NCBI GenBank assembly: GCA_036971615.1
Contig: JAYKKR010000002.1
Coordinates: 3,100,001 to 3,164,000 of the forward strand
DNA: 64,000 nucleotides
Source: Amyloporia xantha
Taxonomy: Eukaryota > Basidiomycota > Agaricomycetes > Polyporales > Adustoporiaceae
Direction: 5' to 3'
Shown here: in pieces, positions 13,401-27,215 of the stretch
Position numbering within the stretch: position 1 is the stretch's first letter
How the letters are laid out: every line of letters begins with the position of its first letter
The notes under the pieces: generated by a model
Told to the model about the DNA's origin: nothing
The model's input: only the letters and a program-made list of their open reading frames with translations
Database searches by the model: none
Program-made: the position numbers and the translations under genes

Positions 13401-13950
13401 GCTCCATTACGTACAATACCGCCTGGCATGTGCATTCCTGAGTGCTCGAAAGCATGGCTACCGCTCATCCGTGGTCTTTTTAGCACACTTTCACAGCGAA
13501 CTCGAATATCTCTTGATTTGCGTAGCTGTTCACAATGTCTGTCTTCAACGGTCATGAGTTTGGTAAACAGAATTGGTCTGCGACCTCCTTTTGGCACGTA
13601 TACAAAATGGCCCAAGAAAGATCAAGGCTGTTCTCCTGCACTGAGATGCAGTTAGCTCCGGACATTCAGAGCCACCCCGAGTCGCTTTGTCGCAAAAGGT
13701 ACACGCCGCTTGCACTTGATCAGACTATTTGATTGTCGTAGTGCTTACTGGCATTGTATCAAACACGCAGTGACTGCTCGAGAAGTACCGAGTATTCTCC
13801 CCTCCCCTCCAGTCTCGTTCCCTCGGCAAATGCACCACAGTCATTGCAGTGCTCTTTCGACCGGGATAGGGAAGCGGTTCGCTCGAATGACTATTCTCAC
13901 GAGGAGCGGCGGTACACTCCTGTTGTATCGACCTCTGCTTGTAAAGAAGA
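7438..13950. other. unassigned region with many short open frames
   Basis: I found no domain I can name. Coding-like frames include 8245-7931 (-), 9221-8973 (-), 9231-9608 (+), 9845-10177 (+, with CAYCWAQIHG), and 10167-10550 (+), which ends with a charged EEAKRARRGANLPVIDGG before a GTACGT donor. Minus-strand frames at 12745-12389 and 13239-12949 are also open. Intron-rich genes probably exist here but cannot be modelled by eye with confidence. Confidence 0.3.
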
Positions 13951-14280
13951 ATGGCTCCACATCAACTGCGACCTGTCCAAATCAGCCACAAATCCGTACA
14001 TGACGATGCCAGTCGAAGCCCGAGAGAACCTGTATGGCAAAGAGCATCGGTGGAAGATTCAGACTCCCTTTCAGTTTCTTCGTCGGGACCATGGAGCAGC
14101 TGCAGCGGGCCGGAATCAGCCCTCCGGGGCCAAGTTTTACATGCAGAGAACAAGCAGATCATACAGCTTTTCGATGCTTCAGAGATGCAACCGCACTGTC
14201 TCCCAGGCCAAATAGCTGTCGCCTCCTGAACTACCGCGCAAGACGTCGCTGGGTTTCCGTGCAACCTGGGCGTCTCCTAG

Positions 14281-14831
14281 AATGAGGAGAATGATGGGTG
14301 TCTTCCGCTTAGATCCATTCGTTCAACACTATGGTCATGCCGGAGAACCCGACACTCAGCCGTCATGGGCATCTCGACTGCACAATGAAGACCCCATATT
14401 TCTCGAATTCCAGCTGGAACTTGATCAGTGTTGGCTTTCCAAATCAGCATCGCCGTCGCCAACGTTGAGTCCTGGCATGGAGTCGCCAAATGATGCCGAT
14501 GACATGTCCGACCTATCAAGACGCGATACATCTTGGCCTTCACACGCATGTGGGTGCTTCCGTCGCTTTTCATGAAGCTCTGTGTATCACTCACCTGATA
14601 TCCCCTTCAGTTCCCTTCGACACGAGCACGTATGATCCATGGCCCTCATATGAAACAAAGCAAATAGAAGACTCTATCAGCAACGGCCCAATAACGCATA
14701 ACTCCCATGATAAGCAGTCATTATGGGCACTCTATGACGCACCAGGAGAGTCTTCTGAAGACACCAGAAAGCTAGTGTTTAACCCGGATTACAAGGCAGA
14801 GTGGCCTCCACTCATGCATCCTGCGTGGTAA
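14281..14831 (+). CDS. hypothetical protein with RRMMGVFRLDPF motif (3' exons)
   Basis: An exon following an acceptor (CTCCTAG at 14280) reads MRRMMGVFRLDPF and later DPIFLEFQLELDQ. A 61-nt intron (14550-14610, GTGGGT...TTCAG) joins in phase to FPFDTSTYDPWPSYETK, and the frame ends MHPAW then stop near 14831. The motif around VFRLDPF seems to me to recur in unnamed basidiomycete proteins, but that is memory, not a search. Upstream, two overlapping frames stay open: one in the frame of this exon from 13754, and one Ser/Pro rich from an ATG at 13951. Which of them is the 5' exon is not settled. Function unknown. Confidence 0.5.
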
Positions 14832-17800
14832 TCCACAGGCCAGTATACACAGGTCGACCGGTTGTTTAGCGGGTGTCGATGGGTCTCCAAATCATTCAGT
14901 GATGATTGGTCTCATCTTATTGTGTAAAGCTAAGTCTTCCGAAGCAACAATCATTTCACACAGGCTGGAGCGTGGGCATGCAGAGGCGTTAGGTTAGAGC
15001 TGTGTATGTGCAATATAGAAATGCCAGTGTGTGCGTATCTTCTGCAATTCGTTAAAGTTTTAACGTACTATACGCTGAATAGGCCATCATTCACGACAGT
15101 CTACATATGTATATCCTCTAGATATGTGTTCCAGTAATACTGCTTGCCTGTGCGAGAAGTCGATATGACAAGCTTTCCGCAACCCATGATCGATCATCCA
15201 ATAAGCCGGTCAGCTATCTCTAGATCGTTGAGGTACAGCATTGACAGTGGTCGAAGGTATCTATGCGGCACAATCAGCAATGCCCTGTGCTAAGAAGCTG
15301 ATAGCACTTTTACTGATATGTATGACGGGAAAGACACCTCATTTAAGCATTCTGTAGAAGTATTGACTTACCAACAGTTTATATCCGAGCACCGGCCACT
15401 CGTACTACAGATCAACAAGAAAGACGTCGACTCTGGAGATCATGAGGACTGCAAACGAGTGTTACCTTATTGACAGGTATAAGGACATCTTATTCTCTGG
15501 GCGACGAAAACTGGCATCTCGTCGGCAATACTGCCATGTGACAGTGTTGAAAGTCCCGTGTCGAGTTCAGCAGCTGGTATTGCGCTGTGGAGATAAGTTG
15601 ACGGGAGGTTATGGCGGAGCCTGCGCAACGTCATCCAGGGGTCGGAAACGGACGTCGGTGGCTGACATTTTCCCATGCTAAGGCCTTAAAGTATTTGCAG
15701 GAGCACGCAGGATGAGTAAATCTGGTGCGCACAGCTGTAATCGTATATGGCATCCCATTTCTCATATAATCTGGAAGACCTTGAGGGACGAGGCCCGGTA
15801 GACATCTCCACATAGTTCGTCTTCTTGTTTTACAGAGACAACGACGTATCGAAATGAGCACCACGCAGAATATCACATCGACTAAGTTTACAATTGCCTA
15901 GAGGAAACCGGAGATTGAAGCGCGGGATGGGGAAGATGAAGACAACGATCTAAAAAGAGGTCAGTGTAGAATGGGACACAATTGCATTTCTCGCGCACCT
16001 ATTGACGATTCCATATGGCGCTCAAGAACGAGAGCATCATCGATGTCAGCGCTATGTTACGGCGAATCAGAGTTCTGAGAAATCTTCTACACGCTGCTAC
16101 ATGTTTTCTTATATGATTTCATGGTCGTAGACGTGATGTGCACAATTTTCACGTCTGATATATAGCATGATGCACTCTCCAGCCATAGTCATATGAAAGT
16201 CTGACACTCCGACGAGCCGCGAGCCATCTGCAAAACTTGGGAGGACAAACTTGTGAGTGCTATCACGTACTGAAATTCTGGAGCACCTCCGGTTACATGG
16301 GCGAGTCATGTACATTGTGAAGATCGAAACATGCAAAGAGCTCTGCGTTGTCCAGAATACCGTCGCGACATATCCGCCAGTATTGTAGTACATCCAGCTC
16401 TTTCTCTTCATAATCAGTACAAGCGCCTCTATTCGCGCACCGTATAGAGACAGTGGGATGTAGATCTGAAGTCATTGATCGGTGAGCTCAGCAATTGACA
16501 AGAGGCCAAATAATCATCGGACTGATACAACTATCAGCACATTCTTTGCACAACTTAGCAATCGCCTCGGCAGATCAGATGACGTTACCCATCTGAGCGA
16601 GTGAGCACAGGGAAACATGCTACTGGTACACTGCAAGAAGTAGGCATCCTAGGAGGTTCCAGCTCCTTCGATCCCCGTTATGACCGAGCAATACCTCACG
16701 AAGGTCTGGCACAGGTGCCGCGTTCCGAACAGAAAGACTCACCTGCAGGAGCGCAACATATTAAAGGCCACGAGCTGAGAGATACTAACTGACAGCCACT
16801 CGGAACCGAGGAACAGAGGGTCTTTGACGGACGCGGGACCTAGTATAGCTAAAACAGGACAGAATATGATCGAGAGTGAACCGGCCAGCAGATGCGATAG
16901 TTCACCAGAGTTTCACATATAACGGCTACTGTGCGGTGATAGATTCGAAGTGTCCATCGTAGATAAAGATGCATCCGCATCTATGTCTCTTGCGAACCGA
17001 TATCCGTTTGGCGTGACCTCCAACCTAATGCGGCTTAATGTGCGCGCTAGAATGATATGCGCTGAGGCATCGTAGCTTTATCACGAACCAAGAAATTGTT
17101 AGCAGGATCCTGCTGGATCAATAAGGTACGACATGTACTTGTAGAGTTAGTTGGTGTAGTCTTGTTATCTCAGCTTCGGAACAGGCAGTCAGCGAAGTAG
17201 CATTGAAGATGAGGTAAGGGTAACGCACAGATCACGGAATGCAACTACGGAACACAACGGAGAGTAGAAGCAGCGAATCCCTTTGCTTCCTCATGAGCTG
17301 CACCTGTCCGCTTTCCACCAGCTTTATATGCGTAGGCCTAACGTCATTTGAGACAATGAATGGTGCTGCAGTAGGTTTGCAAGGGTTCGGATCTGGAATA
17401 AAGTAATCAGGATAACGAGCCAGTCGTGCATGAACGACTGGCACGTAGGAAGATAGATAAAGATTATCTCGGAAAAATATAACGCACCGATCTCAGACCA
17501 AACTTGCGGCACTAAACCAATAATCCTCCATATTTTCATATGATTCCAGAGCGATCCTGAAGTGTCCCTGGGACTAGTCCTGCCTTCCAAAGGGACATCA
17601 TGGTGCTCTTTCGGCCTATCAAATAGAGATGAACACCTACAGGGAACGACGATAGAACGCCTTTTTGCGACTTTCAGAATTTATTAATCAGCGATCAGGT
17701 CAGACGTTCGATTGCGCTCAGAGGGGCGGTGACTGGATGCAAGAATGGTTGCTGTCTTACCGAGCACGATCACAGATTCATTATGTAAGCAGATCGACAG

Positions 17801-20425
17801 ACAATAACATCGACGTCTACTTCTATCTCCAAAGCGAAACAGATCAAAATAGAGTCTCATACCTTACTTTTTTGAACCATCAGCTGCGTATACCATTGAG
17901 ATAAAGCAGTCCCGAGTTCGACCAGGAATCAGGATGTGGCACAAGACCAGGATTTCTCGCCAGGAACAGTTATCATAACGTGCTGCCCGCTGAGATCACG
18001 GTTACAGCTATTTCCGAATAGATGCTACAGAGTGTAGCAAAAAATGGCATTGAGAAACATAAAACGAGCCAAAGGAGTCCAAGTAGATTGTCTCAATTCA
18101 AACACAAATACGGCCAGCGCTAGTGTTTAGCCAGCACAGAATCTCTGTCGGACTCGATCTCCCCCTCGAATCCCGTCAGTCATCGATTTTTTGCAATTAA
18201 TAGGATCGTATTTGTGGAGATCGGAGGCCAGTGCATATTTCGCAATATAGCACCTAGTAAGTGTCCCTGCTAAGAACTCCACTGAAGGCAATGTTTTTGT
18301 CGTTCCGGCGCTTATGATACAGAGATGGGCGCTCTCTGCCAATGGGAAGTCGCACACCTTCAGACAGGCGTGTTGGTCGTGTGCTTGCTCTGGCTATTCA
18401 CAACGTTAATCCTTCAGTCATTGCTTACTGTGTTTAATCGGTTTGGAGTCTACGAGTCGCTTTGGACACAGTGACGTAGCTACCAGTCCGACTACTAGCC
18501 TACCCTTTCAGTCTTCGGCAGCCAAGCAGTACTTGGAACCATATTGAAGTTATTGACAGACTTCAACAAAGCTATGGTTTCTGTGTCTCCTTCTATACTC
18601 CCTGACTCGTCATTTCCGCAGCCCCCGTCTCACGCAAGCCCGGGTTTTGACCGGAATCGTTTGTGCTGATGAGTATTCACATCTATGTTCTCGATTGCAT
18701 GACCTTCATACAGTGTCTGTAGCTCGCCGCAGTGTCTTGTTGTGTTATATGCCCCTTTTTGGACCTCTGAGTTTGTTCTCGAGGCTATTCTCATCGGGGC
18801 TTCCAGGGTTTTCAAAACAGCAGCCTGCCTTTGCCCGCGTTGGATACCGATGCATAGTAATGCGGTAAATGAACGGTACGCAAACGTATATGTACAGTTA
18901 GTCTATATTGTCATGCTCTGCTGAGACATACCCTAGTCGTTTCCTCGTGGGAAGAAGTACTGCCAAAACAATGGTTGTCTTCATTGCGAAGTGCGCTGCT
19001 GCTTGGCTTAGGGTCAACTCGTCCGCAGTTCGTGTGAAGTTCGTGCGAATACAAGACATTTTTGATTGACGAGCAGTGGCCTTTATCTGCTCGTACGGGT
19101 CTCAGGTTCTTATTATCCTTGTTCTTTCGACGGCCGTTGAAATGAAGCGCGACACACTTAACCCCCGTGTTAAGTGCCTTGAAATGTTGGATTGTGCAAG
19201 TCGCAGTTACATTAATTAGGTACGGTTACCGTTCCGAAAACTTTGCATCCCGCTGTATCCCACTGTTGATAATGTTGCAATTACAGGATAGATATTGGTT
19301 TTTATCTTCGGCCGCGAAGCGGAGCAAGCAGCACTTCATGCAGCTTCTTGACTGCATGCATCCTCGAATACGCACAAAGAGGTACCATTACAATCGTTCT
19401 AGATTTCCTCAAACCTAACAAACAACGTCTTAGGCTCTTTGTGATGAGCCTGAGGGGATGGTCCTGAAGTCTGACGAGCGGGGTTGGATCTTCATCGATC
19501 ATTGGTAAGTGCGTGGCTTTTTGTGAGCATGCTGATTCAGTATTCAAATAGGCCTTTGACATTGCCGGAAGATGGATCCCGCGATCATTACTTATCTTCA
19601 GTACGCCTGCTTTGGGTGCATATTGTGGTTTGAGGATAAATACGTGAGTTCCGTTGGTATGTTTCTACCTTCATGAAACATGACAGCTATTTGTGCAGAC
19701 CAGAGCTCTCAGCATGCCAGCAACACACCAGTTGGGACGCACTGTCCTGGTGGTATGATTATTTGGAGCTTATGGAAGCCATTTCGAATCATATGGTTGC
19801 CCTAGCACCCCGTTGGTTGAGTTGTACTTTTGTTCCTCACACGATGGTGTCACTCCCATAAAGAGTCTGCGTGCTCATCTCCTTCGTGACTTCCGCGTTC
19901 ATTTATTACTACCATCATGTCGAATTATGACAGCGATGTCTCAGAGTCAGCTGAGATAGAAGATTACATCGCATTGGACCCGACCCTCAGTGTGAGCTTT
20001 CGATCATCCTATTGAAGTGTCTCACTCATTATTCAATCGTAAGGCAGCCGTGTTGGTCGAAGGTTGCTATCTTCATAAACAAATTGGTCCTCAAATGCAG
20101 GGTCACACTGGACTCAAAATCTGAACTCAAAGTCGTTGGTCTATGAATTGCGTGTAGCTGCCACCAGGCTAGATACGTTTTCATATACACCTTGTATGGA
20201 TCCTTTTATTGAATCCTTTCCAGTTGCATCTGATCTATAGGTATAGGCCGCGCGAATACTGGATCTGCGCATGGGTGGTAGCACCGCACACAGAAGTACG
20301 ACCAGCGGGCCTGACTCCTTCTCCACTGAGACACGTATGAGCACCAAAGACAGCGGGCATGGTACGAGATTGGAAAAGGCTGCCGAAGTGACATTGTTAT
20401 CAAAAGTGTCTCCTTATACACTGGT
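14832..20425. other. long stretch without a recognisable gene
   Basis: Only short frames (mostly under 100 codons) occur on both strands, with no recognised motif. A short frame starting with ATG at 19573 reads MDPAIITYLQYACFGC and runs to a GTGAGT donor, faintly like a membrane-protein first exon, but nothing downstream confirms it. No tRNA, transposon terminus or strong repeat was noticed. Confidence 0.3.
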
Positions 20426-21113
20426 ATGCCGGTGAATGGGACTCATGACCGCTCCCGCTACGTCGCGAACTCGGTGAGCTGGGGTGGCTCGACGGGTATG
20501 ACTTCTGGCATATACGACGATTCATTTGAAACCCCCCCACCACGCTTGTCTAGTCAAGACCCAATGGCCGCTATCCTCCGGCACATAGAGCGTAAAATGG
20601 CACAGAACCCCGACGAGACATTCAACACTGATTACCAGTACTTTCTAGCATGCAATGGCTCAAACCTTCCGGAGAGTGAGCTACTCCGAATATATTGTTT
20701 CGCCCACAAGTTTGTTGAAACATGGAATAAAGAGGTATCTTTGCGGGTGAGCGATGTCAGTTTTACGCAAGCGGTTCTAAACCTAATTCTAGACAGGTCG
20801 AGAATCATGTCCATAACAAAAGCGACATATATATAAAGTGTCGAGCCGAGAAGCGTCTTGATTCTCAGAGACCAGGAAAGTACTGGACATGGTACGCAAA
20901 CTGTGTCCTAAGGGACAAGATCCAGATCCTGCATTAGTAAAGAGATTCGGCTTGGACCTTAAAGGCGGTTACAAGGTGTTCTTAAATTATTTGCAGAACA
21001 GGGTGTTATCGAATTCGGAGGCGGGGACAGGAGGTACCATCACGCTCGAATCGACTTACGACGACTTCAATGACTTGTCCTTATTACTATGCTCACGTCG
21101 TCATACTATCTAA
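20426..21113 (+). CDS. hypothetical protein, two exons with one probable base deletion
   Basis: Exon 1 begins at or before the ATG at 20426 and contains MAAILRHIERKMAQNPDETF and FAHKFVETWNKE. A 62-nt intron (20735-20796, GTATCT...GACAG) joins in phase to VENHVHNKSDIYIKCRAEKR and GKYWTWYANCV. The frame then jumps by one base at CC (20907-20908) into PKGQDPDPALVKRFGLDL and KVFLNYLQNRV, ending at 21113. A third C at that point would restore a single frame. A second Met upstream (about 20337, MSTKDSGHG) could be an additional first exon. The protein is soluble and charged, and I do not recognise the family. Confidence 0.5.
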
Positions 21114-21485
21114 ACCACTGTGTAGATAGTGTGTAAATAGTACTGTTTGAGTGTAATTTCTTGTTATCACAATCTGAATTTTTTTCTCTGCAAAGAATGT
21201 TGAAGAATCAGCTCCCGGCGCCCGCTGGTCTCACCTCAAAATAAGGACAATTTCTCTCACTTCCGGTGACACTTATGGAGGCGAAGTCAAGTCATATGCT
21301 CCCACCGATTGGTATTGGTTGCTACCCAATACTGGCAGACCACTGCGACAGCGAGTAATGCTTTCTCAATACAGCTCTGGGTGACTACATTACTGACGAA
21401 GCCACTTTTCAATATATTTAGCATGTATACATACAAGGATACTACTATGTGCGTAAGACTCGAGCCTGCAGAAGTGTCGTCGACC
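21114..21485. other. intergenic between two convergent genes
   Basis: The 3' ends of the hypothetical plus-strand gene and the GEN1-like minus-strand gene face each other here. I see no gene or repeat in the gap. Confidence 0.5.
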
Positions 21486-24400
21486 TCATGTTAAATCAAT
21501 GATATGATGAGAATCCGAAAGGCTTGCATTAGTCTTGTCTTCAGAAATGACTTCGGTCTGGACAATTTTCTTGAAGTCGGTTCGCCGAGCAGGAGCTGAG
21601 TGCTGAGTTTGTGATGAGGTGATCCCCGTACCCATCGCTTGCATCGGTAATAGAGGAGCGATCCTCATGGGTTCTGTGTGGTAATCGCTGTCGGAATCGC
21701 TCAAGATCACAATAGCAGGGTTATTCCAGCTGGCAGTGTCAAATTTCCACTTCGACGGTGATGACAGAGGTCTGAAATTGAGTGTTCTGGGGTGCCCTCG
21801 CGATCGGACAGGTGTCGGAGAACTGGTACGCCTGGACATGTCCTCGTTCTTCTTAGAGCGTTGTCCCTTCGAACGCGGTGACGATTCGTTCTTAGACTTG
21901 CGGGGAGATTTTTGCAATGTGTTATCTTCATCTGAATTCGAAGACACAAGGGATCGCTGACGTGTACGTGGGAGTAATACGGGCAGCTGCGATTGTTGCG
22001 AGGGTTTGATGTCGGGAGGATCATTCGTGCAGGGAGATATCACGAAGTCCTCGAATGACATCGGGAACGGCGCAGAGACAAAGCGAGGCTTCATCGGTTC
22101 GGGTCTTGATAGCAATGGTTCGAGCTGGGCGTCGAACGTACTACGCTTAGCTCCACCCTTGTGCGTCGAAGACGACCCAGATGCACTCGATGAAGCTCTT
22201 GACGACATGCTAAGAGGGGGCACTTGCGATGAGCGATGGCTATTTAAGCTGATGGAAAAACCTTGGTCGGGAACATCGCTCATTTCGTCAGGAAAGGAAA
22301 GTGAGTGATCGGTGAGGGGGACTGAGATTTTCGCTGATCTCGAACCAGTCTGGGTCGTCTCCTTGTCAAGCCCCAAATCTTTGCCTATCGCGAGGAAGTC
22401 GATTATGCTTAATCCCCCAAGGTCACCAGTCCGATTCGGTTGATCGATCTGGGTTGACCTATGCATCCTTTTTTTCGAGATAGACATGGTGTTAGGCTTC
22501 AATGAAAAGGAAACACCTTCATCTTCATCCTGGTTCGTGGGGACGCTCGCGTCCTTCCTCGCTCCCGTTTCTTTTGTGACAGTTATTCCAGAGGTCATCA
22601 ACTGCATAGCTTTAGTAGCCTGCTTAGCTTGGTGCGTCTTTTGAAAACTCTCAAATTCCTCGGCAAGCACTGGCTCTGCGATGCGCACCATGCAGGCTGG
22701 AAGCCAAATACGCAGATGACTTCGTGGACTTTGGGCTAGTTTCTTCGCCGCCTTGATACTTCTATTTCGGTCATCTTCGTCTGAGCCATTGAATCCCTTG
22801 GCCACTTTCTCCCGCAGACCTTCGACGCCCGGTTCACAAAGGCTGACTAGCTGCGCAGGCGCAATCTCGAGCCGGTACTCCAACACACCGTCAGTTGATG
22901 CATGTGTTCGAGCTGAGTGTATCTTTACGATCAAAGGCTCCTCTCCATCGTCTTCCTCCAAAATAGAGTGGAAAGAACTGCCGCGCTTTGGGGGGTTGAG
23001 TCGCATGGACGAGAAATGATGTGTAATCATGCTAGATGGGGTACCCGGTACTCTCTGTCGTTGACGTTTTCTGCTGGGTGTCGTCGGTGCACTGGTTGGA
23101 GAAGGATTGATCCCGGCAGCCATTTGGTCTGATATTAAGGTTGCACGTCTCAGTATGCGGAGGACTGCTGCAGGCCAAAGAATAGTCCTGAAGCGTTGGA
23201 TAATGAGCTCCTTGACACCCCATTCAAAGTACAGTTCACACAGTGCGGCTATCTTTCCTAAGTCAGGTTCTTTCCCCCAGTCTAGAGAAAGATTCCTTGA
23301 CTTGGAGCCCTTTGCTTCTGTCGTGATTGGGTTTGTGTAGCCGAGAAGGACATCAATGTCGGGGAAATTATCTGGAATTGACTTTGCGAGCGAGACATGC
23401 TTTCTACCAACATGGCCATGAGAGTTTGTCCGCAATTCTGCTCGTAGCTCCTCTCGCCATGAGTGCAAGAACCTAGGGAGGTCTGCCCGCCGAAGTGTGC
23501 GTGCGGCTTCGAGGAGAGTGTCACCAAAGCCACACTTTGCCAGCCCATGCGCGATGACTGTGCCGCAGCCTATGAGTCCGGCTTGGTGATAGTCCCCACC
23601 ACATAAAATACCGATGAGGATCAAGCCGCCTTGCGTGAGCTGAACGGAGGGATGCTGCAGGAGATTGTGTGCCGTGTAGGTTGCAACGTGATTTCCGTCT
23701 TCGTGTCCAGCGCTGTTTTTGAGCGAATGGGCGTGATTTCCAGAGAGAGTAGGGCTGGCACTAATGTGGAAAGGAAATACACGGTCAGCAAAGAACGACG
23801 GAATAGATTGAGGAATAACAGCGCGATGAATGTAGAAGATCCAAAGAGCGTCAGAAATTGACGATAGTCATCATGTCATAGGAACTCAATGGGATTTAGA
23901 GCTGCGACAACAAGAGCTGGTTGTCTGTGGGCGGAGCTTTCTTGATAGTTGGTAGCAGGGAAAAGGACTGTGAAGCTTCGCGGCCCGTTATCACAATTGC
24001 GGAAGGTGCACGACATTAATAAAAATAATAATAAAAATAAAAAAGATATGTCTCGACAACATGTTGATTGGAGCGAGCACTCACTTGCGAACAACCATTT
24101 TGGCACCAAAAAGAAATGTGTCCACGTCGTCTGTATACACGGCATCAATTACCCCTGCACGATTCAAATAGGCAAGTTCTGCTTCCGCTTCGCCAGGGGC
24201 CTACAAAGTCATCAGTGATGGAGTTATAGAGGTATACACATAACAGACACCGACCACCCGCCACTCGTAGCCGAACGCGTCTATAATCTTCTGCATTCCT
24301 TGTATCATCCAATGTGGTCTCCTGGTGATCCGCTTGCCACGTTTTACGTTGGGACGGTTCGGTCCGTCGAAGACAAACAATGGGAGGAACGGCGCCCTCA

Positions 24401-24674
24401 TAAGCTTCGCGCATTTGAAAAAGAGAGTTCTCAACTCCGGATTTTCTCCCTCACGCCCATGCATTGCATGGTAAAACCATATACTTGCATCAATACCTAC
24501 TCGAAAGCCACGGACGCCATCCGGATTGGCCTCAAATCCATTGACGACTGCCAGGTGTGTCAGGGAACGTGTCTCACCTGCAGGACGCAGAATCTAGAAA
24601 CAAGATGAGCGAAATAGCCTACCATAAGTAGTGGGTCGTAGTAGACGTACATCCCATAATCCAGCAACACCCAT
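21486..24674 (-). CDS. GEN1: GEN1/Yen1-type Holliday-junction resolvase (Rad2/XPG family)
   Basis: The start is ATG at 24674. Exon 1 encodes MGVAGLWD, the N terminus family members need. Exon 2 (24593 to about 24255) holds XPG-N: LRPAGETRSLTHLAVVNGF, VGIDASIWFYHAMHG and FVFDGPNRPNVKRGKR. Exon 3 (24200-24085) holds XPG-I: APGEAEAELAYLNRAGVIDA and DDVDTFLFGAKMVVR. Exon 4 (23760-21486) continues the catalytic core with GILCGGDYHQAGLIGCG and runs into a long Ser/Pro/Lys-rich, probably disordered tail ending HHIIDLT. The acidic residues used for metal binding (GIDAS, EAEAE, DDVD, GGDY) are all present, so it looks active. The protein is about 910 residues, a usual length. It should cleave four-way DNA junctions in the nucleus. 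GEN1 is chosen over FEN1/EXO1 because the core matches the fungal GEN1 form as I recall it. The third intron (23761-24084) is 324 nt, much longer than the others. Confidence 0.9.
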
Positions 24675-25504
24675 GACGGTTAGCCCTAGGAAATAAATGT
24701 TCTGGGGCTGGTCACCATGAGCGAATAAGAACTGATGTCTCAGCGCCGATGTCGGCGTCCAGTCTAAGTACGTTAAGAGAACGGCAATTAGCAAATATTC
24801 CAAGAAGACATCAAATCTCGCCTAGACTTACTTTGTTACAGTTAAGCACTATACATACCGTGATAGTACACCGAGTATTGCTGTACATGCCAGTGTAAGT
24901 ACGATGCGCTGATATGCGCCACGTGATAATCCAAGAAGCGCCGGAGAACTCAAGTCGGCGTCGTCTGCAATTGCCTTCTGCATACTTCTCCAGCCAGGAA
25001 TCTACGGTACCTGCGGACAGCAGTGGTACTCGACTTGCGAACTAGGCGCCATCCGCAGATCGGCTTCAGGAACTCCGAGAGCAGATGGAGCGCAAAGGCT
25101 CATAGAACTATCATAAATCGCGATGAACGTGATAAGCACGCCGAAGAACGCTGCATCATAGTAAGTGATAGTAGACTGGCCTATCTCGTTCGTACTGAAG
25201 CATTTCTGTAGGAACACGCCTCAACAACAGCCTGCCATATGTCTCATGAGTATAAGCAACGGATTGCCCCTCAGCCACCGTCTCCGCTTCCACATCCTCA
25301 GCCTACCGCCAATGACGATCTATCGTCGACTGCACGCAACAGATCGCCTAATCCCCATCTCATGGATGAATATGATACATCCCACCCTGACTACTCCTGT
25401 GCGGATGCCAACGGGCGACCTCATGGGTTCACCATACGGGTCGAAGATGCAGCACGAATTGGACGAATCCGTTCTTGGAGGTCTTTCAGGACATAAGGGC
25501 AAGG
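24675..25504. other. upstream of GEN1; unassigned short plus-strand frames
   Basis: This holds the presumed GEN1 promoter. Two overlapping plus-strand frames at 25239-25536 read PPSPLPHPQPTANDD and, in another frame, HELDESVLGGLSGHKGKGRD. They may be parts of one coding exon separated by an indel. I do not recognise the protein, and it runs directly into the Hsp70 fragment. Confidence 0.3.
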
Positions 25505-26480
<976 letters not shown>

Positions 26481-26914
26481 CCATCGAGCCAATAATGGCC
26501 ATCACCGACACAACTCTCAATATAAAGTACACCGTAGCTTCAGCATATTGCCGGTACCGTGCACAGAGTTTTCGTCCCGCTTGCTACAAGTCTTCTTCAC
26601 CGCTTCACTCCCATCGACCGACGCTCAATGGAGAGATCTCGGCCGAGTTTTCTTCGTCGCTATCGTCCCACTCTGCGCCCAGCATCTGAGAACGAGGAGC
26701 GCGCAATGTTTTGCGTGCATGCTTTCAAGACCATGCGCATTTTCGACTCGCGGCCAGAGGTCCACATCGGCGGTCCTGCGCTACTTTCTCAAAATATCAG
26801 TGGTGACTGTAATCTTCCCGTCTCGTGCACGAGGTCCTCTAACTGAACGGCGGGACTTTTTTCACGTTTGATTTTGTTGTTCAGCTTTGTTCCTTGTGAT
26901 CTTCGCATTGATCT
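26481..26914. other. spacer between inverted minisatellite arrays
   Basis: Open frames exist in two phases (26495-26689 and 26559-26846), but neither shows a known motif. The stretch is not made of the flanking repeat unit. Confidence 0.35.
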
Positions 26915-27215
26915 GGGACGGGGACAGGCAATCGAAGCTGGGGATTCCGTCCAAAGGGAAGTATTCAATCTTCAGCAAGGATGTTCAATCGAAAGGGAAG
27001 TATTCGATGCGAAATGTAGACGGGCGATCGAAGCAGGGTAACTCGTCTGAAAGGAATTATTAGGTCTGAAAAATAGGCGTTCGCTCGAAGCTGGATAGTT
27101 TTAAACATTTGATTTCAAGACAGAGGCCATAATCGCAGCTGGGAATCCGTTCGAAAAGGAAGTAATTGATATGAAACGCAGAATTCGATCAAGGCTGGGC
27201 ATCATTGTTCCAAGT
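26915..27215. repeat. degenerate ~55-bp minisatellite, right inverted array
   Basis: The same unit appears in reverse complement: atcgaagctggggattcc near 26929, gatcgaagcaggg near 27029, ctcgaagctgg near 27092, cgcagctgggaatcc near 27136 and gatcaaggctgggc near 27189. With the left array it forms an imperfect palindrome around a spacer of about 430 bp. Confidence 0.65.

Noticed and set aside
12949..13655. Coding gene from overlapping plus and minus frames
   Set aside because: Both strands are open for similar lengths, neither has a motif, and no consistent splice chain appears.
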